NCBI RefSeq assembly: GCF_041154485.1
Contig: NZ_AP028669.1
Coordinates: 1,860,001-1,924,000 of the forward strand
DNA length: 64,000 nt
Direction: 5' to 3'
DNA from: Variovorax sp. V93
GTDB taxonomy: Bacteria; Pseudomonadota; Gammaproteobacteria; Burkholderiales; Burkholderiaceae_C
Below the pieces are notes generated by a model. The model did not search any database, was not told where the DNA came from, and saw only the letters and a list, made by a program, of their open reading frames with translations. Below are positions 32,792 through 42,323 of this stretch, one piece after another (the stretch's first letter is position 1; each line of letters opens with the position of its first letter). Position numbers and translations under genes: made by a program.

Positions 32792-33181
32792 TCATGCAGT
32801 GATCTCGATGCGGTTGCCGTCGGGGTCGAGCACCACGCTCTCGTAGTAGCCGTCGCCGGTGCGGCGCGGACCGTCGAGCAGCGGGTAGCCGTCCGACTTG
32901 AGCCGCTGCGTCAGTTCGTCGACGGCAGCCTCCGAACCCACGCTGATGGCCAGGTGCGTCCAGCCCATGCGTTGGGCACCGGGTTCGGCGGGCACCGGCG
33001 AGAGCGTGCGGGTGGTCATGGCCTCGATGCGCGCGCCGTCGCCCAGGCTCAGGAAGCAGGACGCAAAGCCCTTGGCCGGATTGGCATAGCCCGCCCCGGC
33101 CGTGGCGCCGAAGTAGTCGACGTAGAAGCGCTTGCAGCGTTCGAGATCGGTGGTCCAGAGGGCGATGTGATCGATGCGCAT
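32792..33181 (-). CDS. VOC family (glyoxalase-like) protein
   Basis: The 129-residue protein has the vicinal oxygen chelate fold: MRIDHIALWTTDLERCKRFYVDYFGA, GWTHLAISVGSEAAVDEL and GYYESVVLDPDGNRIEI (metal-ligand Glu). It resembles glyoxalase I-like proteins; many are glutathione-linked. Its position after the glutathione-dependent formaldehyde genes is suggestive, but the operon link across the GNAT gene is unproven. Confidence 0.88.
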   Translation of the reverse strand: MRIDHIALWTTDLERCKRFYVDYFGATAGAGYANPAKGFASCFLSLGDGARIEAMTTRTLSPVPAEPGAQRMGWTHLAISVGSEAAVDELTQRLKSDGYPLLDGPRRTGDGYYESVVLDPDGNRIEITA

Positions 33182-33207
33182 GGAGAAAGGGCAGGGAGGG
33201 AAGGCGC

Positions 33208-33720
33208 TCAGCCGGTGCGCCGCGGCTGCCGCGGCGGGCTTGCCGGATACCAATGGTAGGCGACCCGTTCGCGTCCGCTGGCCGGGTGCCGGTCGACCGC
33301 GCCGCGCACCAGGCCGTAGCGTTCGTAGAAGCGCTGCGCCGCGGTGTTGCTGGTGGCTACGTGAAGTTTCCAGCCGAGCGGCATGCGCACGCTGGCTTCG
33401 TCGAGCAGCGCCTGCCCCAGGCCCTGGTTGCGAAGATGAGGTTCGACGAACAGCTGCGCCACGTATTCGCGCCGCACCAGCAGCACCATGAAGGCGAGCA
33501 CCTGGCCTTCGCGTTCGGCCAGCACCACGTCGGCGGGTGGCACGAATTCGGTTTGCACACGCCGCAGCCAATGCGTGATCGGCTCGATGACGGCGGCATT
33601 CCGGTTGGCCGCAATCCAGGCGCGGCGCCAGATGCCGGCCAGCGCCAGGCTCTCTTCGGCGGCGCCGTCGCGGGACCGCAACTGGAAGGCGGGAATCTGT
33701 GCTGCGGACATGCGTCCCAT
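33208..33720 (-). CDS. GNAT family N-acetyltransferase
   Basis: The 170-residue protein has the acetyl-CoA binding region VAQLFVEPHLRNQGLGQALLDEA (motif A, R/Q-x-x-G-x-G/A in RNQGLG) and HVATSNTAAQRFYERYGLVRG near the C-terminus, both typical of GNAT proteins. Starts at 33720 and 33711 (MSAAQIP) are both possible and neither has a strong ribosome binding site. The acetyl acceptor is unknown. Confidence 0.87.
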   Translation of the reverse strand: MGRMSAAQIPAFQLRSRDGAAEESLALAGIWRRAWIAANRNAAVIEPITHWLRRVQTEFVPPADVVLAEREGQVLAFMVLLVRREYVAQLFVEPHLRNQGLGQALLDEASVRMPLGWKLHVATSNTAAQRFYERYGLVRGAVDRHPASGRERVAYHWYPASPPRQPRRTG

Positions 33721-33747
33721 GATAAGCCGCCCGTGGGCCGCGGTCGA

Positions 33748-34623
33748 TCAGCCGCGCAGCGTCTGCGCGTGGTGCGCGATGTGGTCCGCCATGAAGGTCT
33801 GGATGAAGTAGTAGCCGTGGTCGTAGCCCGCGTGGCGGCGCAGCGTGAGCGGCTGGCCGGCGGCAAAGCAGGCGGCCTCGAAGGCTTCCGGGTGCAGCTG
33901 GTCGGCCAGGAATTTGTCGGCCAGTCCCTGGTCGATCAACAGGCCTTGCGGATAGGGTGCGGCGGTCTGCGACTTCATGAGCGCGCTGGCATCGTGTGCG
34001 AGCCATTGCGCGCGGTCGCCGCCAGGCTCGCCCAGGTAGCCGCCGAGCGCCTTCTGGCCCCATGGGCATTGCGTGGGCGCGCAGATGGGCGCGAAGGCCG
34101 ACAAGGACTTGAAGCGCCCCGGATGCCGCAGCGCCAGCGTGAGCGCGCCGTGGCCGCCCATCGAATGGCCGAAGATACCCAGGTGCTGGTCGTCGATGGC
34201 GAAGTGCCGTCCCACCAGGGGCAGCAGCTCATGCACGATCCAGCTTTCCATGCGCCAGTGGGTGGACCAGGGCGATTCGGTGGCGTCGAGGTAGAAGCCC
34301 GCGCCAATGCCGAAGTCCCAGTGGGCGGTGGCGCCGGGCAGGTTTTCGGCGATGCTGCCGCGCGGGCTGGTGTCGGGCGCGATCAGCGCCAGGCCCAGGC
34401 TGGCGGCCATGCGCTGCGCGCCGGCCTTCACTGCAAAGGTTTCCTCATTGCAGGTCAGCCCCGCAAGATAGAGCAGGGCCGGCACGCGCTCGTGCGCGGC
34501 CTGCGGCGGCAGGTAGACCGAAAAGCGCATCGGCAGGCCGATCTCGTGCGAGGCATGCTCATGGAAGCTCTGCACGCCGCCGAAGGCATGGTGCTCGGAA
34601 AGGGTCTTGAGGGAGTCGGTCAT
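33748..34623 (-). CDS. fghA: S-formylglutathione hydrolase
   Basis: The 291-residue serine hydrolase releases formate and glutathione from S-formylglutathione. It shows FSVYLPPQA, LLYLAGLTCNEETF (oxyanion region with the conserved Cys), IAPDTSPRG, nucleophile GHSMGGHGAL (Ser154) and the catalytic His in HAGYDHGYYFIQTFM, all diagnostic of the FrmB/esterase D family. It works directly after the frmA product encoded 0.9 kb upstream. Its start overlaps the intervening hydrolase stop by four bases. Confidence 0.95.
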   Translation of the reverse strand: MTDSLKTLSEHHAFGGVQSFHEHASHEIGLPMRFSVYLPPQAAHERVPALLYLAGLTCNEETFAVKAGAQRMAASLGLALIAPDTSPRGSIAENLPGATAHWDFGIGAGFYLDATESPWSTHWRMESWIVHELLPLVGRHFAIDDQHLGIFGHSMGGHGALTLALRHPGRFKSLSAFAPICAPTQCPWGQKALGGYLGEPGGDRAQWLAHDASALMKSQTAAPYPQGLLIDQGLADKFLADQLHPEAFEAACFAAGQPLTLRRHAGYDHGYYFIQTFMADHIAHHAQTLRG

Positions 34624-35546
34624 CGGGAGGTGTTGTGGTGCCGCAATGCGGGCACGAGTTCGAGCACGGCGTCGGCAAAGATGCGCGGCGCCTCCTGCGG
34701 GAGGTTGTGGCCCGCGCCGGGCACCAGGCGGTGCGAGCGCGGGCCGCTGAAGCGGTGCGCATGGGCCGAGGCATCGGCAGGCGGGCGCACGCCGTCGTCG
34801 ATGCCGTCGAAGGTGATGGCGGGCACGCTGATCGCGGGCTGCGCGGCCAGCCGGCGCTCGATGTCCGCGTAGGCCGGGGCGCCCGCAACCAGGCCGAAGC
34901 GATGCCGGTACGAGTGGATCACCACCTCGACGAAATCAGGATGGTCGAAGGCCGCGGCGCTGCGTTCGAAGGTGGGCTCGTCGAACGTCCAGGTCGGCGA
35001 CCAGAGCCGCCACAGCAGCCGCGTGAGCGCCCTGCGGTCCTTCGCGAGCCCGGCGCGGCCGCGCTCGCTGTGGAAGTAGTACTGGTACCAGAGGCTGTGC
35101 TCGTTTTCTGGCGTATCCGGCTCCATCGCCTTGGCGATGTTCTGGATGTTGTAGCTGTTGAGCGAAACCAGGCCCGCGCAGCGCTCGGGCCACAGCCCCG
35201 CCACCACGCAGGCGGCGCGGCCGCCCCAGTCATAGCCGGCGAGCACCGCGCGTTCGATCTTCAGCGCGTCGAGCAGCGCGAGCAGGTCGGCGCCGAACGC
35301 CGCCTGTTCGCCCGAGCGCGGCGTGGCATCGCTCAGGAAGCGCGTGGCGCCGTAGCCGCGCATGTACGGAACGATCACGCGGCAGCCCTGCTCGGCGAGC
35401 ATCGGCGCGACTTCCGCGTAGGTGTGGATGTCGTACGGAAAGCCGTGCATCAGCAGCACGGGCGGGCCGCTGGACGGGCCTGTCTCGTAGTAGGCGACTT
35501 CGAGGACGCCCGCTTCGATCTTGCGCAGGGGTTCCATGCGGCTCAT
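34620..35546 (-). CDS. Alpha/beta hydrolase, epoxide hydrolase/dehalogenase-like
   Basis: The 308-residue protein has LLMHGFPYDIHTYAEVAPML (HG-x-P oxyanion motif), VPYMRGYGATRF, the nucleophile elbow AGYDWGG with Asp106 in place of Ser, and the catalytic His in GAGHNLPQEAPRIF. An Asp nucleophile after Gly-Tyr is the mark of epoxide hydrolases and haloalkane dehalogenases. Insertion between frmA and fghA, with a 21-base gap and a 4-base overlap, implies a role in the same pathway. The substrate is not predictable. Confidence 0.87.
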   Translation of the reverse strand: MSRMEPLRKIEAGVLEVAYYETGPSSGPPVLLMHGFPYDIHTYAEVAPMLAEQGCRVIVPYMRGYGATRFLSDATPRSGEQAAFGADLLALLDALKIERAVLAGYDWGGRAACVVAGLWPERCAGLVSLNSYNIQNIAKAMEPDTPENEHSLWYQYYFHSERGRAGLAKDRRALTRLLWRLWSPTWTFDEPTFERSAAAFDHPDFVEVVIHSYRHRFGLVAGAPAYADIERRLAAQPAISVPAITFDGIDDGVRPPADASAHAHRFSGPRSHRLVPGAGHNLPQEAPRIFADAVLELVPALRHHNTSR

Positions 35547-35567
35547 GGCGGACGTTCTCCTCGAAGG

Positions 35568-36674
<1,107 letters not shown>

Positions 36675-36715
36675 GGCGCTTCAGGGCAAAGGGTCAAGGA
36701 TAGCGAGGCCGGCGT

Positions 36716-37354
36716 TCAGGCCGCCCCGGCGGCAAAGATACCCGACATTCCGATGAAGCCGGGCAGGTGGCGGAAGCTCCAGATCCAGTGCCGCAGGGCG
36801 GGATACTCGTCCAGCGAAATGCCGCCTTCGCCGGCCAGGGCGGCATAGGGAAAGCAGGCCAGGTCGGCCACCGTTGGATGCGGGCCGGCCAGCCACTGCC
36901 GGCCCTCGCTGGCGCGCTCGGCCAGGTGGTCGTCCAGCAGGCGGAAGGCTGCGTGTGCGCCGCGCCGGCAGGCTTCGACGTCGATGTTCTCGTGGCCGAA
37001 GGCGTCGTGCAGCCGCGCGGCCGAGGCGGTGCGGGTGAGCTCGTCGGCGGTGGCGAACCACATCGCAATCTGGCCGCGCAGCTGCGGATCATCCGGATAC
37101 CAGCGGCCCTGCGTGTCGTGCCTGCTTGCGAGATAGACGAGGATGGCCTGCGCGTCGCGCAGCAGGAAGCCGCCGTCGTCGATCACCGGAAGCTGGCCCA
37201 GCGGGTTGACGTGCGCCAGGAACGCGGCCGACTTGTGCTCGCGGCCCGGATGGAAGTCGACCGGCACGCGCTGGTGGTCGAGGCCGAGCCAGGCGAGCAT
37301 CTGCCGCACCTTGAAGCAGTTGCCCGACAGGGCGTAGTCGTAGAGCCGGATCAT
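36716..37354 (-). CDS. GST-like protein in the split Rieske operon
   Basis: The 212-residue protein has a GST N-terminal domain (YDYALSGNCFKVRQMLAWLGL, NPLGQLPVIDDGGFLLRDAQAILVYLA: cis-Pro and D/S-A glutathione contact) and a helical C-terminal domain with HPTVADLACFPY (N-capping box). Its start overlaps the stop of the Rieske-less oxygenase gene (ATGA), so it is coupled to it. In the caffeine-degrading NdmCDE complex a GST-like protein (NdmE) is a structural partner of a Rieske-less oxygenase. That is a direct precedent, although no equivalence is shown here. Confidence 0.9.
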   Translation of the reverse strand: MIRLYDYALSGNCFKVRQMLAWLGLDHQRVPVDFHPGREHKSAAFLAHVNPLGQLPVIDDGGFLLRDAQAILVYLASRHDTQGRWYPDDPQLRGQIAMWFATADELTRTASAARLHDAFGHENIDVEACRRGAHAAFRLLDDHLAERASEGRQWLAGPHPTVADLACFPYAALAGEGGISLDEYPALRHWIWSFRHLPGFIGMSGIFAAGAA

Positions 37355-38214
37355 GCGGCTTCCCTCACGCCGAAGCGCATGCCGCGCTCGCGCAGCCAGC
37401 GCCGGTAGGTCACTGAAGAGGTATCGCCCCGCGTCGGGATTTCGGCGCGGCCTTCGAGGGGCATGCGCTTGAACGCGTGGTTCTCCAGGATCGGCTTGTC
37501 CTGCCCGAAGATCGTCTGCTGGAACGCGATGAGTTCGGCGTCGGTGGACGTTTCGTCATAGCAGGCCAGGAGCGTGTGGGCGATCACGTGCTCGTCGTCC
37601 AGCGGCTGAAGGAACAGGCCGATGGCATCGAGCTCGCCACTGCGGGAGCTCGACTTGTAGAGCATGGCGGAGAGCGGCTGCATCACCCTGTATTTGTAGA
37701 GCACTTCGCTGCCGCTGTCGTGGGCGGCCGAGGCGCGCGGCTGCCAGAAGCGGCAATCGGTGGCCCAGATCTCGTCTGTGGCGGGATCGACCTGCACCTG
37801 GTACTTCGCCACTTCGGTGTGCGGCACCTGGCCCAGGAAGCCGGCGTGCACGAACGGGAAGTGCGCCATGTCGAGGAAGTTCTCGATCACGCGCAGCCCC
37901 GACACCGCCACGCCGATGCCGCCGCAATCGACGATGCGGCGCCCGGCCTCGCTGTATTCCGGGAAGTCGAACAGCGGCCGCGTCGGCTTGCCGCTGGGGC
38001 AGACCCAGAGAAAGCCATGGCGTGGCTGGATGGCCAGCGCCTGCGTGCTGAGCCGGCATTGCGGCGTGCCGGCAGCATCGGTCCACAGCTGCAGCGTTTC
38101 TCCGAGCAGGCGAACTGCGCGGGGCCGGGCTTCGGAGGTGCCGGCGAGCGCGGCCGCGGGGCCGGCGACCAGCCAGTCGTCAAGCATGTTGGGGTCATCG
38201 GTGGCGAAGGGCAT
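37351..38214 (-). CDS. Rieske-less non-heme iron oxygenase catalytic subunit
   Basis: The 287-residue protein has the mononuclear iron site of ring-hydroxylating/demethylating oxygenases in ENFLDMAHFPFVHAGFLG (Asp115-xx-His118-xxxx-His123), with Asp239 in FGQDKPILENHAF as a possible third ligand, the arrangement of the vanillate/methylxanthine demethylase group. The N-terminal 75 residues keep the beta-rich framework of a Rieske domain (AVRLLGETLQLWTDAAGT, then HGFLWVCPSGKP). However, no CxH or CxxH cluster ligands are present: the region between is only about 15 residues. Electrons must therefore arrive from another protein, presumably the Rieske protein 13 bases upstream. Confidence 0.88.
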   Translation of the reverse strand: MPFATDDPNMLDDWLVAGPAAALAGTSEARPRAVRLLGETLQLWTDAAGTPQCRLSTQALAIQPRHGFLWVCPSGKPTRPLFDFPEYSEAGRRIVDCGGIGVAVSGLRVIENFLDMAHFPFVHAGFLGQVPHTEVAKYQVQVDPATDEIWATDCRFWQPRASAAHDSGSEVLYKYRVMQPLSAMLYKSSSRSGELDAIGLFLQPLDDEHVIAHTLLACYDETSTDAELIAFQQTIFGQDKPILENHAFKRMPLEGRAEIPTRGDTSSVTYRRWLRERGMRFGVREAA

Positions 38215-38227
38215 GGTGTTCTTCCGG

Positions 38228-38905
38228 TCAGGCCGCCTGCTGCCGCGCTTCGATTTCGCCGCGCAGTGCGCGCGCGGCGATGTGCAGGTTCTTCATCGCG
38301 TCGCTGCCGGGTGCGGCAGGCGTCCAGAGGTGAATGAAGGTCAGGCTCGGCTGGGCGTCGAGCACCAGCGCGGTGGCGTCGACGTGGTCGAGCGCGCCGC
38401 GCATGGCGAGCGCCGGCGCCTCTGCCGCGAACCCGCGCGCCGCGAGCGCATCGCGCACGCGGGCCGCGCCAGCGCGCACGCAGAGCGTGCGGCAGAACGA
38501 CCAGCCGGGCGGCACGGCGTCGCCCGGCGGCGGAGAAGGCGGCGCCTCGGCCCCGAGGCTCACCCACAGCATGCCGGCCGCTTCGGTTGCGTGGAACACC
38601 TTCGCGCACACGTTGCGCGGCGCCGGCATGCCCGGATGGGCGGGAATGCTCGCGCACTGGCCGCTATCGGCGTCGTACTGCCAGCCGTGGTACGCGCAGG
38701 CGAGGCGGTCCTGCACCACCTGCCCCAGCGTGAAGCGCACGCTGCGGTGCGGGCAGCGGTTTTCCCAGGCCTGCGCGGTGCCGCCGGCCGAACGCCAGAG
38801 GGCCAGTTCCTGGCCTTCGGCAAGGCCCGCGACGATGTTGGCGCCGGGGCGCAGATCGGCCGAGCGGGCCACGGGGTGCCAGGTTGGAATGCTGTCTGTG
38901 CTCAT
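38228..38905 (-). CDS. Rieske [2Fe-2S] protein, partner of the Rieske-less oxygenase
   Basis: The 225-residue protein has a complete Rieske domain in residues 1-115: Cys51-P-His53 in NRCPHRSVRFTLGQ and Cys70-AY-His73 in CAYHGWQYDADSGQC, then IPAHPGMPAPRN and a MLWVSLG strand, just as in oxygenase alpha subunits. The C-terminal 110 residues (GWSFCRTLCVRAGAARVRDA onward) contain no iron-binding DxxHxxxxH motif and match no domain I know. It is the first gene of the operon and divergent from aroQ (55 bases). It should carry electrons from an unidentified reductase to the next gene's product. Confidence 0.88.
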   Translation of the reverse strand: MSTDSIPTWHPVARSADLRPGANIVAGLAEGQELALWRSAGGTAQAWENRCPHRSVRFTLGQVVQDRLACAYHGWQYDADSGQCASIPAHPGMPAPRNVCAKVFHATEAAGMLWVSLGAEAPPSPPPGDAVPPGWSFCRTLCVRAGAARVRDALAARGFAAEAPALAMRGALDHVDATALVLDAQPSLTFIHLWTPAAPGSDAMKNLHIAARALRGEIEARQQAA

Positions 38906-38960
38906 GATGCGCGCCACCTTAGCGCAACCATAATGGCGGCATCGCACCTTGGCATTCATC

Positions 38961-39401
38961 ATGAAGAAAATACTCGTCCTCAACGGCCCCAATCTCAACC
39001 TTCTCGGCACCCGCGAACCCGAGCAATACGGACGCGACACGCTGGCCGACGTGGAACGCCTGTGCCAGGAGGCCGGCGCGAAGCACGGCGTGGAGATCGA
39101 ATGCCGCCAGTCGAACCACGAGGGCGTGCTGATCGACTGGATCCACGAGGCCGGCCGCGAGGTGGCCGCCGGCCACATGCTCGGCGTGGTGATGAACCCG
39201 GGCGCCTACACCCACACCTCGATCGCGCTGCACGACGCCATCAAGGGCGCGAGCGTGCCGCTCGTCGAACTCCACATCTCGAACGTGCATGCGCGCGAGG
39301 AGTTTCGCCACCGCTCGTACATCTCGCCCGCAGCGCGCGGCATCATCGTGGGTCTTGGCGTGAAGGGCTACGCGCTGGCCATCGCGGCCCTGGTGCCCTG
39401 A
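38961..39401 (+). CDS. aroQ: 3-dehydroquinate dehydratase, type II
   Basis: The 146-residue enzyme dehydrates 3-dehydroquinate in the shikimate pathway. Type II motifs are clear: [21 protein letters not shown] (catalytic Arg and Tyr loop), [38 protein letters not shown] and [18 protein letters not shown]. The ATG at 38961 gives MKKILVLNG, so the upstream TTG in the same frame is not needed. It is not in an operon with other aro genes here. Confidence 0.96.
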   Translation: MKKILVLNGPNLNLLGTREPEQYGRDTLADVERLCQEAGAKHGVEIECRQSNHEGVLIDWIHEAGREVAAGHMLGVVMNPGAYTHTSIALHDAIKGASVPLVELHISNVHAREEFRHRSYISPAARGIIVGLGVKGYALAIAALVP

Positions 39402-39419
39402 GCCCGGTGCGGCGGCCGG

Positions 39420-40967
39420 TCAGTCGGTCTGCCGCGGCGCGACGGCCTTCCAGCTGCGGCTGATGTGGCCTTGGGCGTCGACGCTTTCCAGGTGCACATC
39501 GAAGCCCCACAGCCGTGCGACGTGCTTGAGCACCTCTTCGGCATCATCGTGCAGCGGCAGGTTGTTGCGCTGCGTGTGGCGCAGCGTCAGGGCGCGGTCG
39601 CCGCGCATGTTGACGTTCCACACCTGGATGTCGGGCTCCCTGCTGCCGATGTCGTACTGGCGTGACAGCGATTCGCGCAGCGCGTGGTAGCCGCTGTCGT
39701 CGTGGATGGCGGACACCTCCAGTTCGGGTTCGCTCTGGTGGTCGCGGATCGCGAACAGCCTGAAATCGCGCATGGTCTTGGGGCTCAGGAACTGGCCGAC
39801 AAAGCTCTCGTCCTTGAAGTTGCGCATCGCGTAGTCGAGCGTCTTGACCCAGTCGGTGCCCGCAAAGTCAGGGAACCAGCGGCGGTCTTCCTCGGTAGGC
39901 TTCTCGCAGATGCGCCGCAGCTCGGTGAACATCGAGAAGCCCAGCGCATAGGGATTGATGCCGCTGTAGGCGCGATGCCCGACGGGCGGCTGGAAGATCA
40001 CGCCGGTGTGCGAGCTGAGCCATTCCATCATGAAGCCGTCGGCGAGCTGGCCGCGGTCGTACATGGTGTTCAGCAGGGTGTAGTGCCAGAACGTGGCCCA
40101 GCCCTCGTTCATGACCTGGGTCTGGCGCTGCGGATAGAAATACTGCGCGATCTTGCGCACGATGCGCACCACCTCGCGCTGCCAGGGCTCGAGCAGCGCG
40201 GCATTCTTCTCGATGAAGTAGAGCAGGTTTTCCTGCGGTTCCGAGGGGAAGCGGCGCGACGAGTCGGATTCGGCCGTGTGTTCGCTCTTGCGCGGCAGGG
40301 TGCGCCAGAGGTCGTTGACCTGCTGCTGCATGTGGCGCTCGCGTTCGGCGCGCTGCGTACTCTCCTGCGCCAGCGAACGCTTCTGCGGACGGCGATAGCG
40401 GTCGACGCCGTAGTTCATCAGCGCGTGGCAGGAGTCGAGCAGCTGCTCCACTGCGTCGAGTCCGTGGCGTTCCTCGCATTCGGCGATGTAGTGCCGCGCA
40501 TAGACGAGGTAGTCGATGATTGAGGACGCATCGGTCCACATCCGGAACAGGTAGTTGCCCTTGAAGAAGCTGTTGTGGCCATAGGCCGCATGCGCGATCA
40601 CCAGGGCCTGCATGGCCATGGTGTTCTCTTCCATCAGGTAGGCAATGCAGGGGTCCGAGTTGATGACGATCTCGTAGGCCAGCCCCATGTGGCCGCGGCG
40701 GTAGTTCTTCTCGGTGGCGATGAACTGCTTGCCGTAGGACCAGTGGCGGTAGATCATGGGCATGCCGACGCTGGCATAGGCATCCATCATTTGCTCGGCG
40801 GTGATCACCTCGAGCTGGTTCGGGTACACGTCCAGGCCGAAGCTCCTGGCCGTCTTCGCGATCTCGGCGTGGTAGGTCTCGATGAGATCGAAGGTCCAGT
40901 CCGACGGACTGGGCAGGCGCTCCAGGCGCTCGGTGCCGCGCTCGAGGGGAGGGTGGTCGGAGGTCAT
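39420..40967 (-). CDS. SpoVR family protein (YcgB-like)
   Basis: The 515-residue protein belongs to the SpoVR/YcgB family. Landmarks are WTFDLIETYHAEIAKTA, QLEVITAEQMMDAYASVGMP, the DPCIAYLMEENT segment, FFKGNYLFRMWTDASSI, NEGWATFWHYTLLN (a metallopeptidase-like NEG-H element noted in the family) and GINPYALGFSMF. The biochemical role is unknown; in sporulators it affects the spore cortex, and in proteobacteria it is linked to stationary phase. Its start overlaps the yeaH stop, forming the conserved prkA-yeaH-spoVR set. Confidence 0.95.
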   Translation of the reverse strand: MTSDHPPLERGTERLERLPSPSDWTFDLIETYHAEIAKTARSFGLDVYPNQLEVITAEQMMDAYASVGMPMIYRHWSYGKQFIATEKNYRRGHMGLAYEIVINSDPCIAYLMEENTMAMQALVIAHAAYGHNSFFKGNYLFRMWTDASSIIDYLVYARHYIAECEERHGLDAVEQLLDSCHALMNYGVDRYRRPQKRSLAQESTQRAERERHMQQQVNDLWRTLPRKSEHTAESDSSRRFPSEPQENLLYFIEKNAALLEPWQREVVRIVRKIAQYFYPQRQTQVMNEGWATFWHYTLLNTMYDRGQLADGFMMEWLSSHTGVIFQPPVGHRAYSGINPYALGFSMFTELRRICEKPTEEDRRWFPDFAGTDWVKTLDYAMRNFKDESFVGQFLSPKTMRDFRLFAIRDHQSEPELEVSAIHDDSGYHALRESLSRQYDIGSREPDIQVWNVNMRGDRALTLRHTQRNNLPLHDDAEEVLKHVARLWGFDVHLESVDAQGHISRSWKAVAPRQTD

Positions 40968-42256
40968 GCGGGCACTCCCTCCTTCTTGAAGAGGTCGCGG
41001 AAGACGGGATAGATGTCCCGTGCGTCCGATACCTTGCGCATCGCAAAATTGGGCTCGATGCCTTCGAGCTGCGCGTATTCCTGCCACAGGTTCTGCTCGG
41101 TCTCGGCCACCTGCACATAGGCGTAGTAGCGCACCACCGGCAGGATGTGGTCGACCAGCAGCTCGCGGCAGCGCCCGCTGTCCTGGTGCCAGTTGTCGCC
41201 GTCGCTCGCCTGCGCGCCGTAGACGTTCCATTCGCCGCTCGGGTAGCGCGCCTTGATGATCTCGTCCATCAGCACCAGCGCGCTCGACACCACGGTGCCG
41301 CCGGTTTCGGTGGCATGGAAGAACTCTTCCTCGGTGACTTCCTGCGCCTGCGTGTGGTGGCGCAGGAACACGAGGTCGATGGTTTCGTAATGGCGCGTGA
41401 GGAACATGTACAGCAGCATGAAGAAGCGCTTGGCCATGTCCTTGCGCGCCTCGTCCATCGAGCCCGACACGTCCATCAGGCAGAACATCACGGCCTTGGC
41501 GCTGGGAACGGGCGTCTTCACGCGGTTGCGGTAGCGCAGGTCGATCGGATCGATGTAAGGCACGTGGCGCGACGTGCGGCGCAGCTCGGCGATCCGCTCC
41601 TCGGTCTCCAGGATTTCCTTCTGGATGAAAGGCTGCTCGGCCTGCGGGTGCTCGCGCAGGTGCAGCAGGTGCGCCTCCAGGCGGCGCAGCTCCTTGCGCG
41701 GCTCGCCGCCCAGCGCGATGCGCCGCGCCAGGGCGCCGCGCATCGAACGCACCACGTGCAGGTTGTTGGGCGAGCCGTCGCTCGTGAAACCGGCCCGGTG
41801 GCTCTTCCATTCGGGCACCTCGGCGATCTGGGTGCGAATGAGGTGCGGCAGTGCCAGGTCGTCGAAGAACACGCGCATGAACTCTTCGCGCGTGAGGCGG
41901 AACACGAAGTCGTCCTCGCCCTCACCGCTATCTCCGGCCTCGCCGCTTCCCGAGCCGCCGCCGGCCTGTCCCTCCGGACGCGCAATGCGGTCGCCCTTCA
42001 GGTATTCCTGGTTGCCCGGGTGCACGTATTCGCGGTCGCCGCCGCGCGCATGGCCGAAGACGGGTTCGGACACATCGTGGCGCGGCAGGGTGACATCTTC
42101 GCCTTGCTCCAGTTCGCGGATGTTGCGCCCGCTGACCGCGCGCCGCACGGCCTCCTGGATCTGCCCTCGGTAGCGCCTGAGGAAGCGCTCGCGGTTGCCA
42201 ATGGACTTGTTCTTGCCCGAAAGCCGGCGGTCGATGATCTGCTGCAGGATGGCCAC
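40964..42256 (-). CDS. yeaH: YeaH/DUF444 family protein with von Willebrand A domain
   Basis: The 430-residue protein starts MAILQQIIDRRLSGKNKSIGNRERFLRRY and has a Gly/Ser/Glu-rich low-complexity linker (residues 99-115). The VWA-type metal site is DVSGSMDEAR (MIDAS, residues 262-267), with TGGTVVSSALVLM downstream. It acts with PrkA in the YeaG/YeaH system of E. coli, induced by nutrient stress, through an unknown mechanism. It overlaps the SpoVR gene by four bases and follows prkA by 67 bases. Confidence 0.95.
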   Translation of the reverse strand: MAILQQIIDRRLSGKNKSIGNRERFLRRYRGQIQEAVRRAVSGRNIRELEQGEDVTLPRHDVSEPVFGHARGGDREYVHPGNQEYLKGDRIARPEGQAGGGSGSGEAGDSGEGEDDFVFRLTREEFMRVFFDDLALPHLIRTQIAEVPEWKSHRAGFTSDGSPNNLHVVRSMRGALARRIALGGEPRKELRRLEAHLLHLREHPQAEQPFIQKEILETEERIAELRRTSRHVPYIDPIDLRYRNRVKTPVPSAKAVMFCLMDVSGSMDEARKDMAKRFFMLLYMFLTRHYETIDLVFLRHHTQAQEVTEEEFFHATETGGTVVSSALVLMDEIIKARYPSGEWNVYGAQASDGDNWHQDSGRCRELLVDHILPVVRYYAYVQVAETEQNLWQEYAQLEGIEPNFAMRKVSDARDIYPVFRDLFKKEGVPA

Positions 42257-42323
42257 GATGTTGTCAAAGCTCCTTGCAAAAAGGGGGCGAAGCCTTTTGG
42301 GCCCCGCCGCTGTGAACTGCCCG

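Noticed and set aside
36716..37354. Calling the GST-like gene ndmE and its neighbour ndmC
   Set aside because: The analogy is in architecture and context. I cannot show orthology, and the Rieske partner here is not a reductase fusion like NdmD.
37351..38905. The split Rieske genes as a single gene broken by a frameshift or stop
   Set aside because: The order Rieske then catalytic would fit a broken fusion. However, the Rieske protein has about 110 extra residues after its domain and the catalytic protein has its own Rieske-like N-terminus without ligands. Both have plausible starts and codon use, so two genes are more likely.
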